In this document: positions 48,301-54,229 of the stretch, in pieces
Numbering within the stretch: position 1 is the first letter of the stretch
Layout: each line of letters starts with the position of its first letter
DNA from: Apoda limacodes
Lineage: Eukaryota; Arthropoda; Insecta; Lepidoptera; Limacodidae
DNA: 64,000 nt
Reading direction: 5' to 3'
NCBI GenBank assembly: GCA_946406115.1
Contig: OX291552.1
Coordinates: 62,001 to 126,000 of the forward strand
Translations under genes and position numbers: made by a program
Notes under the pieces: generated by a model
The model's database searches: none
Told to the model about the DNA's origin: nothing
The model's input: the letters and a program-made list of their open reading frames with translations, nothing else

Positions 48301-51300
48301 TTAAAATGTAAGGTAGCAGACAAATACAGCTCGAAAAGTTAACAATATTGATCTAGCAAAATAGAAACACTGTTATGAGTATGCAATAATACAAGTATAT
48401 AGCTCGATAAAAATAGTGACATAAATATTTACGTGATACTTGTGCCATTCGAAGTAGTATCTGGTTTTAATTTCACTAAATTTGGCGAGGTCTCTTTGAA
48501 ATCTAACAGCAAATATCGGTGACGTATCCGATTTTCAAGCCAAAATCGTAGCATTCTTGATCCACACGTATTTGCACCCATGTTTTTTTGCAGCTTCACG
48601 ACTGTCCCGAAACAATTGTTTGTTGCGCAATGTGAGATGTTCATAAATATATACTTTATGCAATGCACTGCCGACGCCGATTTGATTAGTTGATAACCCT
48701 GCACTTAGTACATCGTCTCGAAGGGTACGGGAGGATAGCTTGACAACGGGCGGTGGCTGTCTACACTGCGTGCGTGAGGAACCCGGTGCACAGAGATAAT
48801 GTTCTGACGGTCAATCTGGCATTTTATTGCTGAGCTAATAGCTTCTATTATAACGAGCAGGTTCTCACCGCGTTTTTCTGGTACATTGTATATTTCTAGA
48901 TTGGCCTTACGGGCTTGTTGTTTCATGGAGTCAATTTTGTATTGTAAAACAATGCCGCTGTCAGATAGATCACAAAAGGAAGACGGTTTCACCAAGTCAA
49001 TGCCTTTTTTTAAGTCTGCATGTTCTTTAGATTGAAAGTCCACCGAGTTCTTTAAGCAGGGAAGTTGACCTTTATATTTGGAGTTCAAGTCTGAGATATT
49101 TTACGTAACGTGGAGTATTCCGACCTCAGTTCCGTAATTTCCTTCTTTATTTTTGTTATAACCACCAGGTTGTGAGATTAACCAGTTCGTTTTTTATGGT
49201 TGAATTTATGTTTTCGTTAATTATTGTGATGTTATTAGCCAGCTCTAAACGTAATTCGGCGAACATTTTATTAATTTGAATTGTAAAAGTTTGTACCAGC
49301 TTTTCTACGGGAAATCCTAAATCATTTTCTGAACGTTTCCTTTTTCGAAGTGTAGTATTTGGTGTATCGGTAACTGATGCAGCCGTTAAGTCGGGATTTG
49401 AATGATGCTCCTTATAAGGTGAACGAATCATTTTTTCTTTATACACAAGTTCAATGTACGATGCGATGAAAGAGATGGACGTTGTAGCACTGCACTGATC
49501 TGTGAGGCTGACACTGCAGAAATCCTTATGGAAGCATTCAATTTTGCACCCAATGCACTAAAAAATATGATAAACGAGCAACACAACCGTTGCAGTTCGA
49601 GCTATACGATACAATGAATATGATACTTGTCTGCGTAACTATAAAATAATTTTCTATAACTAATATGGAATAGTTTGCTCGCTCTTGAGATCCTATTTTA
49701 ATTAATAAACTACGACTCCCGATTCGACTCTCGTGCTGTGCGGTCGTGTTCTAGAGCGTCAAGTGCTCTCATTGTGATCCGTGGTGTGGTGACTCAGCTT
49801 GTGCGCAGTTCTGTGTAGTGCTGACTACTGAGTATCGTTGCTTTGTTTATTGCCCGCGATACTTGGGACGCTGCTCAGTTGTGTGTGCTTTGCTGGGATA
49901 TCGCTTCTCGGCCCGCTGTGAGTGAAATTTTGCGCTCTTCAACCCGCCCATAACGCGAAGTTTAACAAAGCGATACTGTGTGTTTTTGTGTATGTGTGTT
50001 CCCGTAGTCGCGGAACTACTACGCATAGTGGTGACCCTCGCTTGGCTCTTTGACTGAAGCTGGTTCGACCATCCTGAGTCCGGCTTTCCTGAGTCCGGTA
50101 GTTCGCTAGTGTAGCATTTCCGCTTCAGCGGTTCGCCACTCCGCGCATTCTCTTGTTGTTTTTTTAAGTGTCGATTGCGTTTAATTTTGTAAGAAATCCA
50201 GTTCCGAGTGCTGTGATTGTATAGCTTTTTTTAGAGTTGCGATTTACCTAAACGTTTGTGAATTCATAACGTCTCGTTGCTCGGGGGAAACCTAACGGTG
50301 ACAACGTAACCCTAGCCATAGGAGTTGGTGTTTAGATACACACCAAACAAACCGTAGCACTGCGGGGCGTTTTGCCACATTAAGGTAGAGTACCTACGGG
50401 GAGTCACTAGGTACTCATAATCTACATCACGGCCACACTCGTAATGGCCGAGTTACTCCACTTGTCCACAAACCAGTAAGGGGCAATCGTCGAAGCTCTC
50501 GTCGAAGTTCGAGATCGCCTAGAGCTGGTCCACGCCTGCATTACCAGCAAACCCCCTACTGCGCCTAGCACAAACGCGCCCGTCCGACCAATCGCGTTTC
50601 CTCCTTCCCGCTCTCTCTGCCGCGACCCGCACCCCCGCACCCCGCGACTCGTTCACCGCAATCTTCGGGCCCCCGCGCCCACTCGCCAACATGCACCCTT
50701 CGTGCTTGCTCCCCTTCCTACAGTCAACGCCTGAAGCCGATTCACAGCGCTAGTCGACGCAGGAAAGTCAAACCAGACAGATAAACTTCTGTCTGCACTC
50801 CCAGGGCCCGCCTCAGTCACGAGAATTCTTTACCCGCCCCCTCATGTCCCGGGACATCCCGCGCCCTCCGCGCCCAGCGCCTGCACCAAGTGCTCCCGCA
50901 CTTCTTGCGCACAAGCGCCTTGCCCCCCCGCGCCCCTCCCTCGCGCCGCCTCGCAAAGCCGCTCAGCCAGCCGAGCAACAACAACATCTCAATGTTCACA
51001 TTAAGATTTCGTGGGCCTTAGACCCAGTCTACTTTGAGGCTGTGTTCGCCGAATACGAACAGGTAACCACCCCTCATCAGATGTTCAGTTTCATGTATGA
51101 GCATCGCCAGTTCTCCGTAGGGCGTTCCCCCAAAAATAAAAATCAAAATGGATTACACAACCGCGCGCGAAAAACCCGCTCCGTCTCCATTGGCCATTTT
51201 AACGCCTACGGTCTCCGTAATCAAGAGAGGAATTGTCGGAATTCCTCTCGTCCCATAAACCGGACGTCTTTCTCATCCAGGAAACGTTGCACTTGAAATG

Positions 51301-53934
51301 CAAGAATCGAACCATATAAACTTGAGATCTCGCAACACTAACTAATTATTAAATCGTATTTGGCTGATAAGGTCACATTTGAGATGCTATTTGAGTTGAT
51401 ATCAGCTATTGTATGTGTGTGTCCGTGAGAACGTGGATGCCAGAAATATTACAAGATAAATGAATGATTATATTACAATGATGGTCAACCCGAATTTAAA
51501 ATTTCATCGACGGGAATTAATTAACTAATATTTAACCAGTCACCAGAGGTCAGCACTGTGGGATGAGGTACATTCAAACCAACCCCAGGCCGTCTTTATC
51601 ATTACTGGCGTACATACTGGCCTATGATTGATTTAAATTTTCATTGTCACAGTGATAACATCTATTTTCAATGTTAGATCTCAGAACGTAAGAAAAAAGC
51701 ATCCCAAATGCGGTCTTGAAACCTGAGTGCGGTTTGTTAATTAATGTTGAGTTGACAATTTCAGGTGATACGTGATTTGATTTGTGCATCTTAAGTTTAG
51801 GTACAAAACATTAATAATCTCGCACTTAAGGTCGATTTATTCATACGGGCCTAGGATTTGCGATTTCTCAGTTACATCCGGTCTGCCTGAGGTGGGGGAT
51901 TATTCCGTTAATATACGGATCCCACTCCCCACGAGGCGTCACGCTCTTGACTAGGTGTGTGATTTAGTTTAGGTTTTGTTAAATACACGGATTATACTTG
52001 AGATAGTGCGTGTCAACGTGTCTCTGGTATCATTCGCGTCACGGACGCAGACAGTCCAGTTGCATTTAAGTTAGGCGGCGAAGCCAACGCATGTTCGTGT
52101 TGAATCTCCTTGCAATAATTAAAACACGCTATCTTCCTGAGACCTCATTGTTTAATAGTCAGTTGTTTTGGCTTAATAAAAAGAGGCACGAGATTAATAA
52201 AAAGAGGAATAAAAAGTGAAAAAATTGACTATTTTAAAAATGTTATCCGTTTCTGTTTCTCTCTCCTTAAGAAGATCAAGGACGAATAACGCACGACGCA
52301 CGAGCAGAACTACACCCACCTTCGACAGAGAGGCGAGGTCCGTCTGGCTCGCCTTCATACTGTGCCAGCTCCTGCACACACACACATGTTAACAATTTTT
52401 TTTTCATTCTATTTCTTTATTTATTATTAATCATATAATAGATAATAAACCATATCGCTACAAAACACTTAAAATACACATATACATTATATATATATAT
52501 AAAATGTATGGAAGGATATCTCCCGACTCTGAATAACATTCCGCATTATGAAAGCTAACGAATTTCTTGTGATTTCGCCTAATCGAAGTCTCGAGCAAAT
52601 AACTCGAGAGGTGAAGTGTCAGTTCCTACTAAATCAAAATCATCGGTATTATGAACGCACCTTTTCGGTACTTTTAGAACGCAGTTTTTGCATTGCACGT
52701 CACGTGACAGTTGTCACGAATTCAGGCGAGAGTAAAAGCTGTGCCGAAATATATAAATCGGATAAAGAAGAATCTCGGCCTCTTGACCCGACCCGATATC
52801 AAGAGGCCGAGATTGTTCTTTTTCCGACATCTTTGTATTACTATTGGGATATCAAATTATTTATGCACAAATACAATCACTATATAATGTTTTTATGTTC
52901 TTAAGTTGTTATTAGCACTAAATAACAGTGCTTTAACATTAGGTATTTATAGTGTAATTTGTCTTTATTATTCTAACACATAACAATATTTTATAACAAA
53001 TTAATTTAATCTATGACTTTACGAATACAATCAAAACGTATGTCAGTTCCTCAGTACTCGCGCGTCCGCTTAGCTTATTGTTTAGAAATAATGTGCCAAA
53101 TTCAAAATGTAGAGCAACTATCCCGCTTTTATCGTAATAAGAATGAAAATAGTTTAAACAAACGTAATAAAATTATGCAAAAAACATGCAACAGGAGATA
53201 GTTTTTAGGATTGTATCGATATCTCAAATAAATAAAACGAGACAAAATCTAAAATCCTGGAATTTGCGGAATTACTAGCTTTTACCTGCGGCTCCGTTGG
53301 CGCTAAATTTGGTTATCAGCGTAGGATTCCTACGGCAACTCCTTCGCTATAACTGTGGGAACTGCGACACCCACTAACAAAAACCAAAAACTTGTTTCCG
53401 TGGGAACTCTCAATCGGGGTAAAAAGTAGCCATCGATTCCTAGCTCCAATGCTGAGTTATGTTAGGGCAAACCAGCAAACGTACAAACAAACTTTCGCAT
53501 TTATAATAATAGTATGGATCCTTTAAATCTCACTACCTCATTCCAACCCTGGTAGTTACTTGTCAATTTGAATCATAAATTAACATTTACTTATTGTGAG
53601 GTGTGCGGGCCCTTTTCTCATAACTACCTTTTAAAACTCTTACTCGGCCGCGTCTCAGCTAGTCTAAGCTCGACTGCGTATACCTATAGTTAGGTTATGG
53701 GGCGCGCGGGGGGTATTTTTATTAGCTTCGCTCAAACGAGCAAGGTCGTTGGGGTATACCCCAGTCTCAAGTACGGTACGGACCAAGTTCCAGAAATTGT
53801 TGGTCGTAGCGCGCGTCCGACTAAAAATAGATATTATTAACTTGTATCATTCGGTGCACGAGCGGCATATCCTCCCGCCGCGCCGCACGCACCGTGACCT
53901 TCGACACTGACGTCACGTCGTCGCCCGTCGCCAT
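20362..53934 (-). CDS. GNAT acetyltransferase, spermidine/spermine (thialysine) N-acetyltransferase-like, 4 exons
   Basis: Host gene assembled from exons 53934-53842, 52371-52320, 33683-33478 and 20547-20362. Together they give 537 nt, 178 residues plus stop; family members are ~170. All introns are GT-AG (phases 0, 1, 0). Family landmarks in order are VRAARREDMPLV (beta1-alpha1), ELAQYE, GPRLSVED with its Asp split across intron 2, YLEDLFVAPHARRLGVA (motif A, acetyl-CoA binding, R-x-x-G-x-A) and NAPALAFYAHLGA with the conserved Tyr. Enzymes of this family transfer acetyl from acetyl-CoA to polyamines or thialysine in the cytosol. Substrate choice cannot be read from sequence. Introns of 1.5, 18.6 and 12.9 kb are filled with transposons. 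No lesion was seen, so it is probably functional. Confidence 0.93.
20600..20859. other. Intron 3 stretch without recognised features
   Basis: AT-rich intron sequence; nothing supportable seen. Confidence 0.4.
20860..21346 (+). mobile_element. Possible LTR-retroelement leader
   Basis: A GC-rich stretch within an AT-rich intron, with repeated CAGTCGCTCA/GTCGTCGCGTCA motifs and a Pro/Arg-type leader. The pre-insertion sequence resumes at 25016 after LINE copy B (duplicated ACGTC). Gag of a BEL/Pao-type element follows at 25403, so this may be its LTR or leader. I could not find a matching second LTR. Confidence 0.3.
21442..22431 (-). pseudogene. LINE RT catalytic and C-terminal half (copy B)
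   Basis: 329 codons in the frame that follows the 1-nt deletion. It has AGVPQGSVLSPTLFLLH, the catalytic CYADDSTGD, the thumb IGILGVDISSDVQF, a C-terminal SQVRPHMEYCCHLWAGAP, and a basic end KGRQRASDAPG. All catalytic residues are intact. One base separates it from the upstream half. Confidence 0.9.
22455..24407 (-). pseudogene. LINE endonuclease and RT N-terminal half (copy B)
   Basis: 650 codons from ATG 24407 with no stop. The endonuclease shows NVDFCNIRGIHAN, FLTETQIS, VVILGDFNAHH, SSLLDLLLTTRPDG and LGSSDHCLIRT. The RT shows SSGPDGIPAVVLK, KKGDRSDPSNYRPIAITS and LDIAKAFDRVWHRG. At ~22450 one base is missing compared with copy A (GGCTGTATG against GGTTCGTATG). The frame then ends within a few codons. 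Confidence 0.9.
25403..25925 (+). pseudogene. BEL/Pao-type Gag relic
   Basis: ATG at 25403 opens a 62-codon frame, followed after a TGA and small shifts by LPTLDIPQLSGSLNERT...LLDSIVHRRTDLSDSQKL and RGEPLGLVKHL. That is the conserved Gag block of insect BEL/Pao elements (LPKLDIPKF.G...F..LF.S.VH). Gag forms the particle shell. Stops at about 25590 and 25818 and further breaks after 25880 show it is dead. Confidence 0.75.
25926..26334. other. Unassigned insertion between Gag and protease relics
   Basis: It contains a GC-rich block (25910-26040) and then sequence with AAGAACCGGCAAGAAACTC, a string common near 3' ends of lepidopteran repeats. Short ATCA repeats lie at about 26048-26062. No gene was recognised. 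Confidence 0.35.
26335..27150 (+). pseudogene. BEL/Pao-type Gag tail and aspartic protease
   Basis: 26335-26600 has a weak zinc-knuckle-like SLRSGHVTRS and Pro/Arg-rich linker in broken frames. From 26599 a 183-codon frame is open. PTAQFLVHLLRG...AILDSGLSLWLV contains the DSG active site of retropepsins. SAELLLGADV is the family's L-L-G-A-D motif, seen in the DUF1758-type protease of BEL/Pao. It is intact over the protease but has no RT after it; an RTE tail follows directly. Confidence 0.7.
27155..27510 (+). pseudogene. RTE-clade LINE, C-terminal tail
   Basis: The translation resembles the end of RTE-type ORF2: RAMERAMLGVSLRDRIRNEE, then IRRRTKVTDIAQ, KLKWQ, HIARRT, GRRSVGRPPTRWTDDLV and DKWGKPT. 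At least two stops and one frameshift lie between these blocks (27290-27345). Only the 3' few hundred bases of the element survive, as is usual for 5'-truncated RTE copies. Confidence 0.8.
27511..28182. other. AT-rich intron stretch
   Basis: No gene, repeat end or RNA recognised. Confidence 0.45.
28183..28270. repeat. Dispersed repeat copy 1 (CACGTGACCTGACGCG)
   Basis: Shares ACGTG.CCTGACGCGAGTTTAACA followed by TTTTTxxCCAT...AAAAAAGTGCA..A.GCCGCTAA with 28556-28645. Its left edge, GGACACGTGACCTGA, is the reverse complement of the left edge of copy 2. The end is therefore partly palindromic. Confidence 0.6.
28556..28645. repeat. Dispersed repeat copy 2
   Basis: Second copy of the element at 28183-28270, same orientation, starting TCAGGTCACGTGTCCTGACG. 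Possibly the ends of a non-autonomous DNA transposon; no transposase is visible nearby. Confidence 0.6.
28868..28934 (-). repeat. tRNA-derived SINE, B-box half
   Basis: The minus strand carries a perfect T-arm-like hairpin, TTGGG-TTCGAAT-CCCAA, with a B-box GGTTCGAATCC. The matching A-box-like half lies across the Copia element at 32425-32445. The SINE was split by that insertion. Confidence 0.6.
28935..29066 (-). repeat. Copia 3' LTR
   Basis: About 93% alike by eye to 32288-32424, including the TCAGCAAGAGTGGCA block. The differences from the 5' LTR show that the insertion is not recent. Confidence 0.85.
29330..29937 (-). pseudogene. Copia RT fragments
   Basis: 29937-29740 encodes the RT start with ESHEEAIKEKSWEQAIQKE and DTKWVFRTKDD. 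29623-29530 encodes MDIPTAFLNGILDSEVYLKLP, the first RT Asp motif (D-[IV]-x-T-A-F-L-N-G). The following sequence is deleted or scrambled; no YVDD box was found. Confidence 0.8.
30484..30909 (-). pseudogene. Copia integrase fragment
   Basis: 141 codons with CGPCMKGKSTRLPF at the end of the zinc domain. The core follows, with HTDVGGPV (first catalytic Asp), FSHFVTVYLLKNKSEA, RCDNGGAF (second Asp) and GIIIEYTKHFSPQQ. The catalytic Glu and the C-terminal half are beyond the frame end. Integrase would insert the cDNA. Confidence 0.85.
30930..31295 (-). pseudogene. Copia protease to integrase linker, degenerate
   Basis: Broken frames with VSVRNLNYKGNNVVFTKYGAKI and IQGEITIINKA, which resemble the region between the Copia protease and the integrase zinc domain (usually ...V..L..KG..V.F). 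Several stops. Confidence 0.5.
31296..31568 (-). pseudogene. Copia zinc knuckle and protease start
   Basis: GHFARDCRNK is the second half of a CCHC knuckle. After ~55 residues comes FILDSGATENL, the D-S-G active site of the aspartic protease. The frame stops shortly afterwards. Confidence 0.8.
31516..32178 (-). pseudogene. Copia Gag
   Basis: ATG at 32178; a Gag N-terminus with NMENYNSWKFRVRCLL (the W-x-F of the DUF4219/UBN2 family). A stop and shift follow near 31970, and then a second piece of ~150 codons with LRRKLLSLKLQDDRLKDYFM and LLTGMSEKYNTVITSIE. Gag builds the virus-like particle. The zinc-knuckle part continues in the next frame. Confidence 0.8.
32251..32264 (-). promoter_or_regulatory. 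Primer-binding site (initiator tRNA-Met half type)
   Basis: The minus strand reads GGTTATGGGCCCAC. This matches the PBS used by copia-like elements, which pairs with an internal part of initiator tRNA-Met rather than its 3' end. Confidence 0.7.
32288..32424 (-). repeat. Copia 5' LTR
   Basis: Partner of 28935-29066. It reads TGTTGGATATTTTG at its outer edge (32424) and ends near 32288 before the primer-binding region. Confidence 0.85.
32425..32560 (-). repeat. SINE A-box half and ~60-bp tandem repeat
   Basis: The minus strand reads AGCTGGCTACGGTAGCCAT at the Copia edge, giving an A-box-like TGGCTACGGTAGC. Further right, CGGCCAGCTG preceded by GGGGTC..TGTCCT occurs twice (32478-32512 and 32518-32552). 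This is the 5' part of the SINE whose B-box half lies at 28868-28934. Confidence 0.5.
32561..33477. other. Intron 3 stretch next to exon 3
   Basis: No coding signal. Blocks of moderately GC-rich sequence (32580-32900, 33200-33310) could be old LTR remains, but I found no paired repeat. Confidence 0.4.
33478..33683 (-). CDS. Acetyltransferase exon 3 (motif A)
   Basis: 206 nt between the acceptor TGCACAG (ending 33684) and the donor CAG/GTCTCA (33477). It starts with AT, which completes the split Asp codon. It encodes DGFESSPAWFFGLVAE, then YSSWTRRAFYLEDLFV and the acetyl-CoA-binding R-R-L-G-V-A turn. It ends at LLHHLCQ in phase 0. Confidence 0.93.
33684..34029. other. Intron 2 start, unassigned
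   Basis: Between exon 3 and a MITE-like end. A 61-codon minus frame (33824-34009) shows no recognisable domain. No other signal. Confidence 0.4.
34030..34200. repeat. MITE-like end (GGGCCCGTATTAATAGATCGA)
   Basis: Starts GGGCCCGTATTAATAGATCG, similar to the inverted right edge of 51301-51855 (GGCCCGTATGAATAAATCGA on the minus strand). Both are followed by a CTTAAGTG string. It looks like a terminal part of a non-autonomous DNA element. Confidence 0.45.
34255..35587 (-). mobile_element. 5'-truncated Jockey-superfamily LINE
   Basis: The 3' tail is (AAAAT)n (34255-34275 on the + strand as TTTTA repeats). RT pieces run from 35587 leftwards in shifting frames: GVPQGSILGPLLFVLFINDI (about 35490-35420), the catalytic YADD in FLMYADDLKIF (~35390), LIKDLGIFLDSKL, SLIRSQLEYAIPVWNP and a C-terminal NLPTLECRRKLLSSM. 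Frameshifts lie near 35100 and 34890. An inserted or diverged Arg-rich piece is at 34660-34740. Dead copy. Confidence 0.82.
35588..36650. other. AT-rich intron 2 stretch
   Basis: No gene seen. An inverted repeat GAAGTCGGTTAA / TTAACCGACTTC (36457-36468 and 36519-36530) lies in it. The string TTAACCGACTTCAAAAAA is common at ends of lepidopteran interspersed repeats. Confidence 0.45.
36660..37225 (+). mobile_element. pogo/Tigger-like DNA transposon fragment
   Basis: The left edge reads CAGTGTAAACTCTTTATACC, like pogo-type terminal repeats, with subterminal CTCT.TATAACG repeats. At 37070 ATGGCCAGTAAAAGAAAAGC opens a transposase start: MASKRKALYVDEKVCVIRAI, then after an A-run (37127-37136) in the next frame KIDVGRRFELSQSTVV. 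This is the Psq/CENP-B-type DNA-binding helix-turn-helix. The run probably caused the frameshift. The DDE domain is missing. Confidence 0.65.
37226..37598. other. AT-rich intron stretch
   Basis: Spacer between the pogo-like fragment and the poly(A) end of the next LINE; nothing recognised. Confidence 0.45.
37722..40743 (-). pseudogene. LINE ORF2: endonuclease and RT (G1)
   Basis: ATG at 40743, 8 nt after the ORF1 stop (MDCTTAREKPRSVSIGYFNA). A frameshift near 40640 leads to the main frame. The endonuclease has AVILAGDLNCKHRRWNS and LDELDSDHRPVIL with the SDH catalytic motif. A single in-frame TAA at 39648-39650 follows, and then the RT: RKAPGADGISND, SSYRPISLLKALGKLYERLL, EAGVPQGSVLAPILY, the catalytic FADD (LALFADDTAIY), and TKYLGVTMDSRLNF. 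The C-terminus is basic (RRRRPRVRRRPKG). The catalytic residues seen are intact. Confidence 0.88.
40751..42597 (-). pseudogene. LINE ORF1 (Gag-like) of G1
   Basis: ATG at 42597 (MAEELIGLSPDQLGAIV), then an Arg/Ser-rich region, a TAG at 42133-42135 and a Pro-rich linker. The conserved core follows (KRINYTHARNNAERGIKVQV, then HTYSLAEERVLRAVIRGVP, a PRE_C2HC-type domain). The knuckles are CHRCQLYGH, then after a frameshift near 41400 CVKCLRVHATPDC and CVLCGSEGHPANYRGC. The tail ends 8 nt before ORF2. The protein would bind element RNA. Confidence 0.85.
43332..43860 (-). pseudogene. LINE 'Y' ORF2 remnant: endonuclease fused to RT piece
   Basis: From 43860 leftwards: YDVVILTETWLTSNISD (endonuclease E-T-W motif), RCDRDR, and IISDVYIPPHTTDNIY with KTLFENMD. 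It then jumps to an RT fragment, CFDKVDHELLLRKISYNGIRGN. The sequence between them (endonuclease C-terminus and RT fingers) is deleted. Together with the ORF1 at 48429-49431 it may be one element split by the LINE at 43911-48235. Confidence 0.65.
44214..47120 (-). pseudogene. LINE 'H' ORF2: endonuclease and RT, broken
   Basis: 47120-46014: endonuclease with LLSIYYQNVRGLHTKSHEF, LICLSETWLND, FLVLGDFNISYADW and the end region. A TGA at 46014-46016 interrupts the same frame. 45980-45486: DIILNELKNININKGGGSDG and PSIWKKVLVTP. 45438-45049: VVYTDFSKALEKINH with the first RT Asp. The YADD region (45050-44640) is degenerate, and the YADD box itself was not found. 44639-44214: C-terminal YERVQKKFVKLLNYRSS. 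The catalytic RT site is probably lost. Confidence 0.8.
47338..47882 (-). pseudogene. LINE 'H' ORF1 (FP25K-like)
   Basis: ATG at 47882 (MNNKMQRTPPSFGSNSN). After an internal deletion or shift near 47760 comes VGVPLVKGENLNNLL, DVDFIHRVRRF and ARKLGKELGYKYIWLNDCKI. This is the L1-ORF1-like RNA-binding core plus the C-terminal domain shared with baculovirus FP25K. Many lepidopteran LINEs carry such an ORF1. Confidence 0.72.
48429..49431 (-). pseudogene. LINE 'Y' ORF1 (FP25K-like)
   Basis: ATG at ~49431 with MIRSPYKEHHSNPDLTAAS, the stereotyped start of this ORF1 family, followed by a basic patch RKRKR and a coiled-coil stretch to ~49160. After a frameshift comes KIDSMKQQARKANLEIYNVP and NIISVHRVPHA. 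After another shift comes HLTLRNKQLFRDSREAAKKH with CKYVWIKN and a TGA. No ORF2 follows directly. Confidence 0.7.
49725..51295 (+). mobile_element. Partial inverted copy (G2) of the GC-rich LINE
   Basis: Same 5' UTR as G1 (CTCCCGATTCGACTCTCGTG at 49725; compare 43304 on the minus strand) but on the + strand. ORF1 starts at 50443 (MAELLHLSTNQ, then TAG). A large internal deletion follows, then the Gag tail (50740-51140). The ORF2 start lies near 51150 (RSVSIGHFNAYGLRNQ), and the copy ends at ~51295. LINEs are normally 5'-truncated, so loss of the 3' part points to later deletion or rearrangement. Confidence 0.82.
51301..51855. repeat. Possible MITE
   Basis: The right edge, read on the minus strand, is GGCCCGTATGAATAAATCGA then CCTTAAGTGCGAGA. 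The left edge has GAATCGAACC...CTTGAGATCTCGC, partly matching as an inverted end. The right edge resembles 34030-34060. No coding capacity. Confidence 0.35.
51856..52319. other. Intron 2 stretch next to exon 2
   Basis: No gene recognised. It contains a GC-richer block (51870-51960) and ordinary intron sequence up to the exon 2 donor. Confidence 0.4.
52320..52371 (-). CDS. Acetyltransferase exon 2 (52 nt)
   Basis: A mini-exon between an acceptor with a TG-rich tract (TGTGTGTGTGCAG, ending 52372) and the donor GTGGGTG (52319). It encodes ELAQYEGEPDGPRLSVE plus the first base of an Asp codon. This matches the family's ELA.YE...GP.LSVED block exactly, and the phase fits exon 3. Confidence 0.92.
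52548..52904 (+). other. Unrecognised 118-codon frame with hairpin
   Basis: An open + frame inside intron 1 of the acetyltransferase, opposite in strand. No domain or signal peptide recognised. It includes a perfect hairpin (52771-52814). I do not claim it is a gene. Confidence 0.2.
52771..52814. repeat. Perfect 16-bp inverted repeat with 12-nt loop
   Basis: AATCTCGGCCTCTTGA at 52771-52786 is the exact reverse complement of 52799-52814. The loop is CCCGACCCGATA. The GC-rich arms stand out in AT-rich intron sequence. Could be the remains of a palindromic transposon end or a structured RNA. Confidence 0.8.
53270..53525 (-). repeat. Widespread lepidopteran interspersed repeat
   Basis: The minus strand ends with the stereotyped TATTATAAATGCGAAAGTTTG. 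It contains the 'GGGAACTC..AATCGGGGTAAAAAGTAGCC' type body (on the + strand, 53400-53430) seen all over lepidopteran genomes. No ORF. I do not assign a family name. Confidence 0.55.
53842..53934 (-). CDS. Acetyltransferase exon 1 (coding part)
   Basis: ATG at 53934 followed by 31 codons to a Gln (CAA), then the donor GTTAAT at 53841. It encodes a short Asp/Ser/Thr leader and the first strand and helix of the GNAT fold (KVTVRAARREDMPLVHRMI). The exon and its upstream flank are GC-rich, unlike the surrounding introns. No upstream ATG lies between ~54052 and the start. Confidence 0.9.
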
Positions 53935-54049
53935 GTGCTCCTCGGCTTCACGCTTATCGACGTCACTCAACGTCAACGTGCTCGTCTAACACGTTCACGA
54001 TCGCGATTCAACGCGGCACGCAACCTTTCTTTTTGCGTGCGACTCGGTA

Positions 54050-54098
54050 ACTGACAACCATGCTATGGTGCCTTCATACAAACTTTTCTATTTATATA
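54050..54098 (-). promoter_or_regulatory. Candidate promoter of the acetyltransferase
   Basis: The minus strand has TATATAAA at 54098-54091 and an arthropod initiator-like TCAGT at 54054-54050. The initiator A is at 54052, 46 bp downstream of the TATA start, longer than the usual ~30. From 54052 the leader to the ATG at 53934 has no upstream ATG. Either the TATA-like string or the initiator may be fortuitous. Confidence 0.35.
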
Positions 54099-54229
54099 TA
54101 CTTATTACAAATGGCGCCATCTTGCATTGAGTGTCAAAATTATTTTGTGTTCTAAATGTATACACTTTTCTGTTTATTTATCATAGAGGCGTGGTTGGAT
54201 ATTATAATGCTACTAATAGTAGAGTCATA

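Noticed and set aside
52548..52904. Novel 118-residue protein-coding gene
   Set aside because: No homology or signal recognised, antisense in an intron, and a perfect hairpin lies within it. Kept only as an unrecognised frame.
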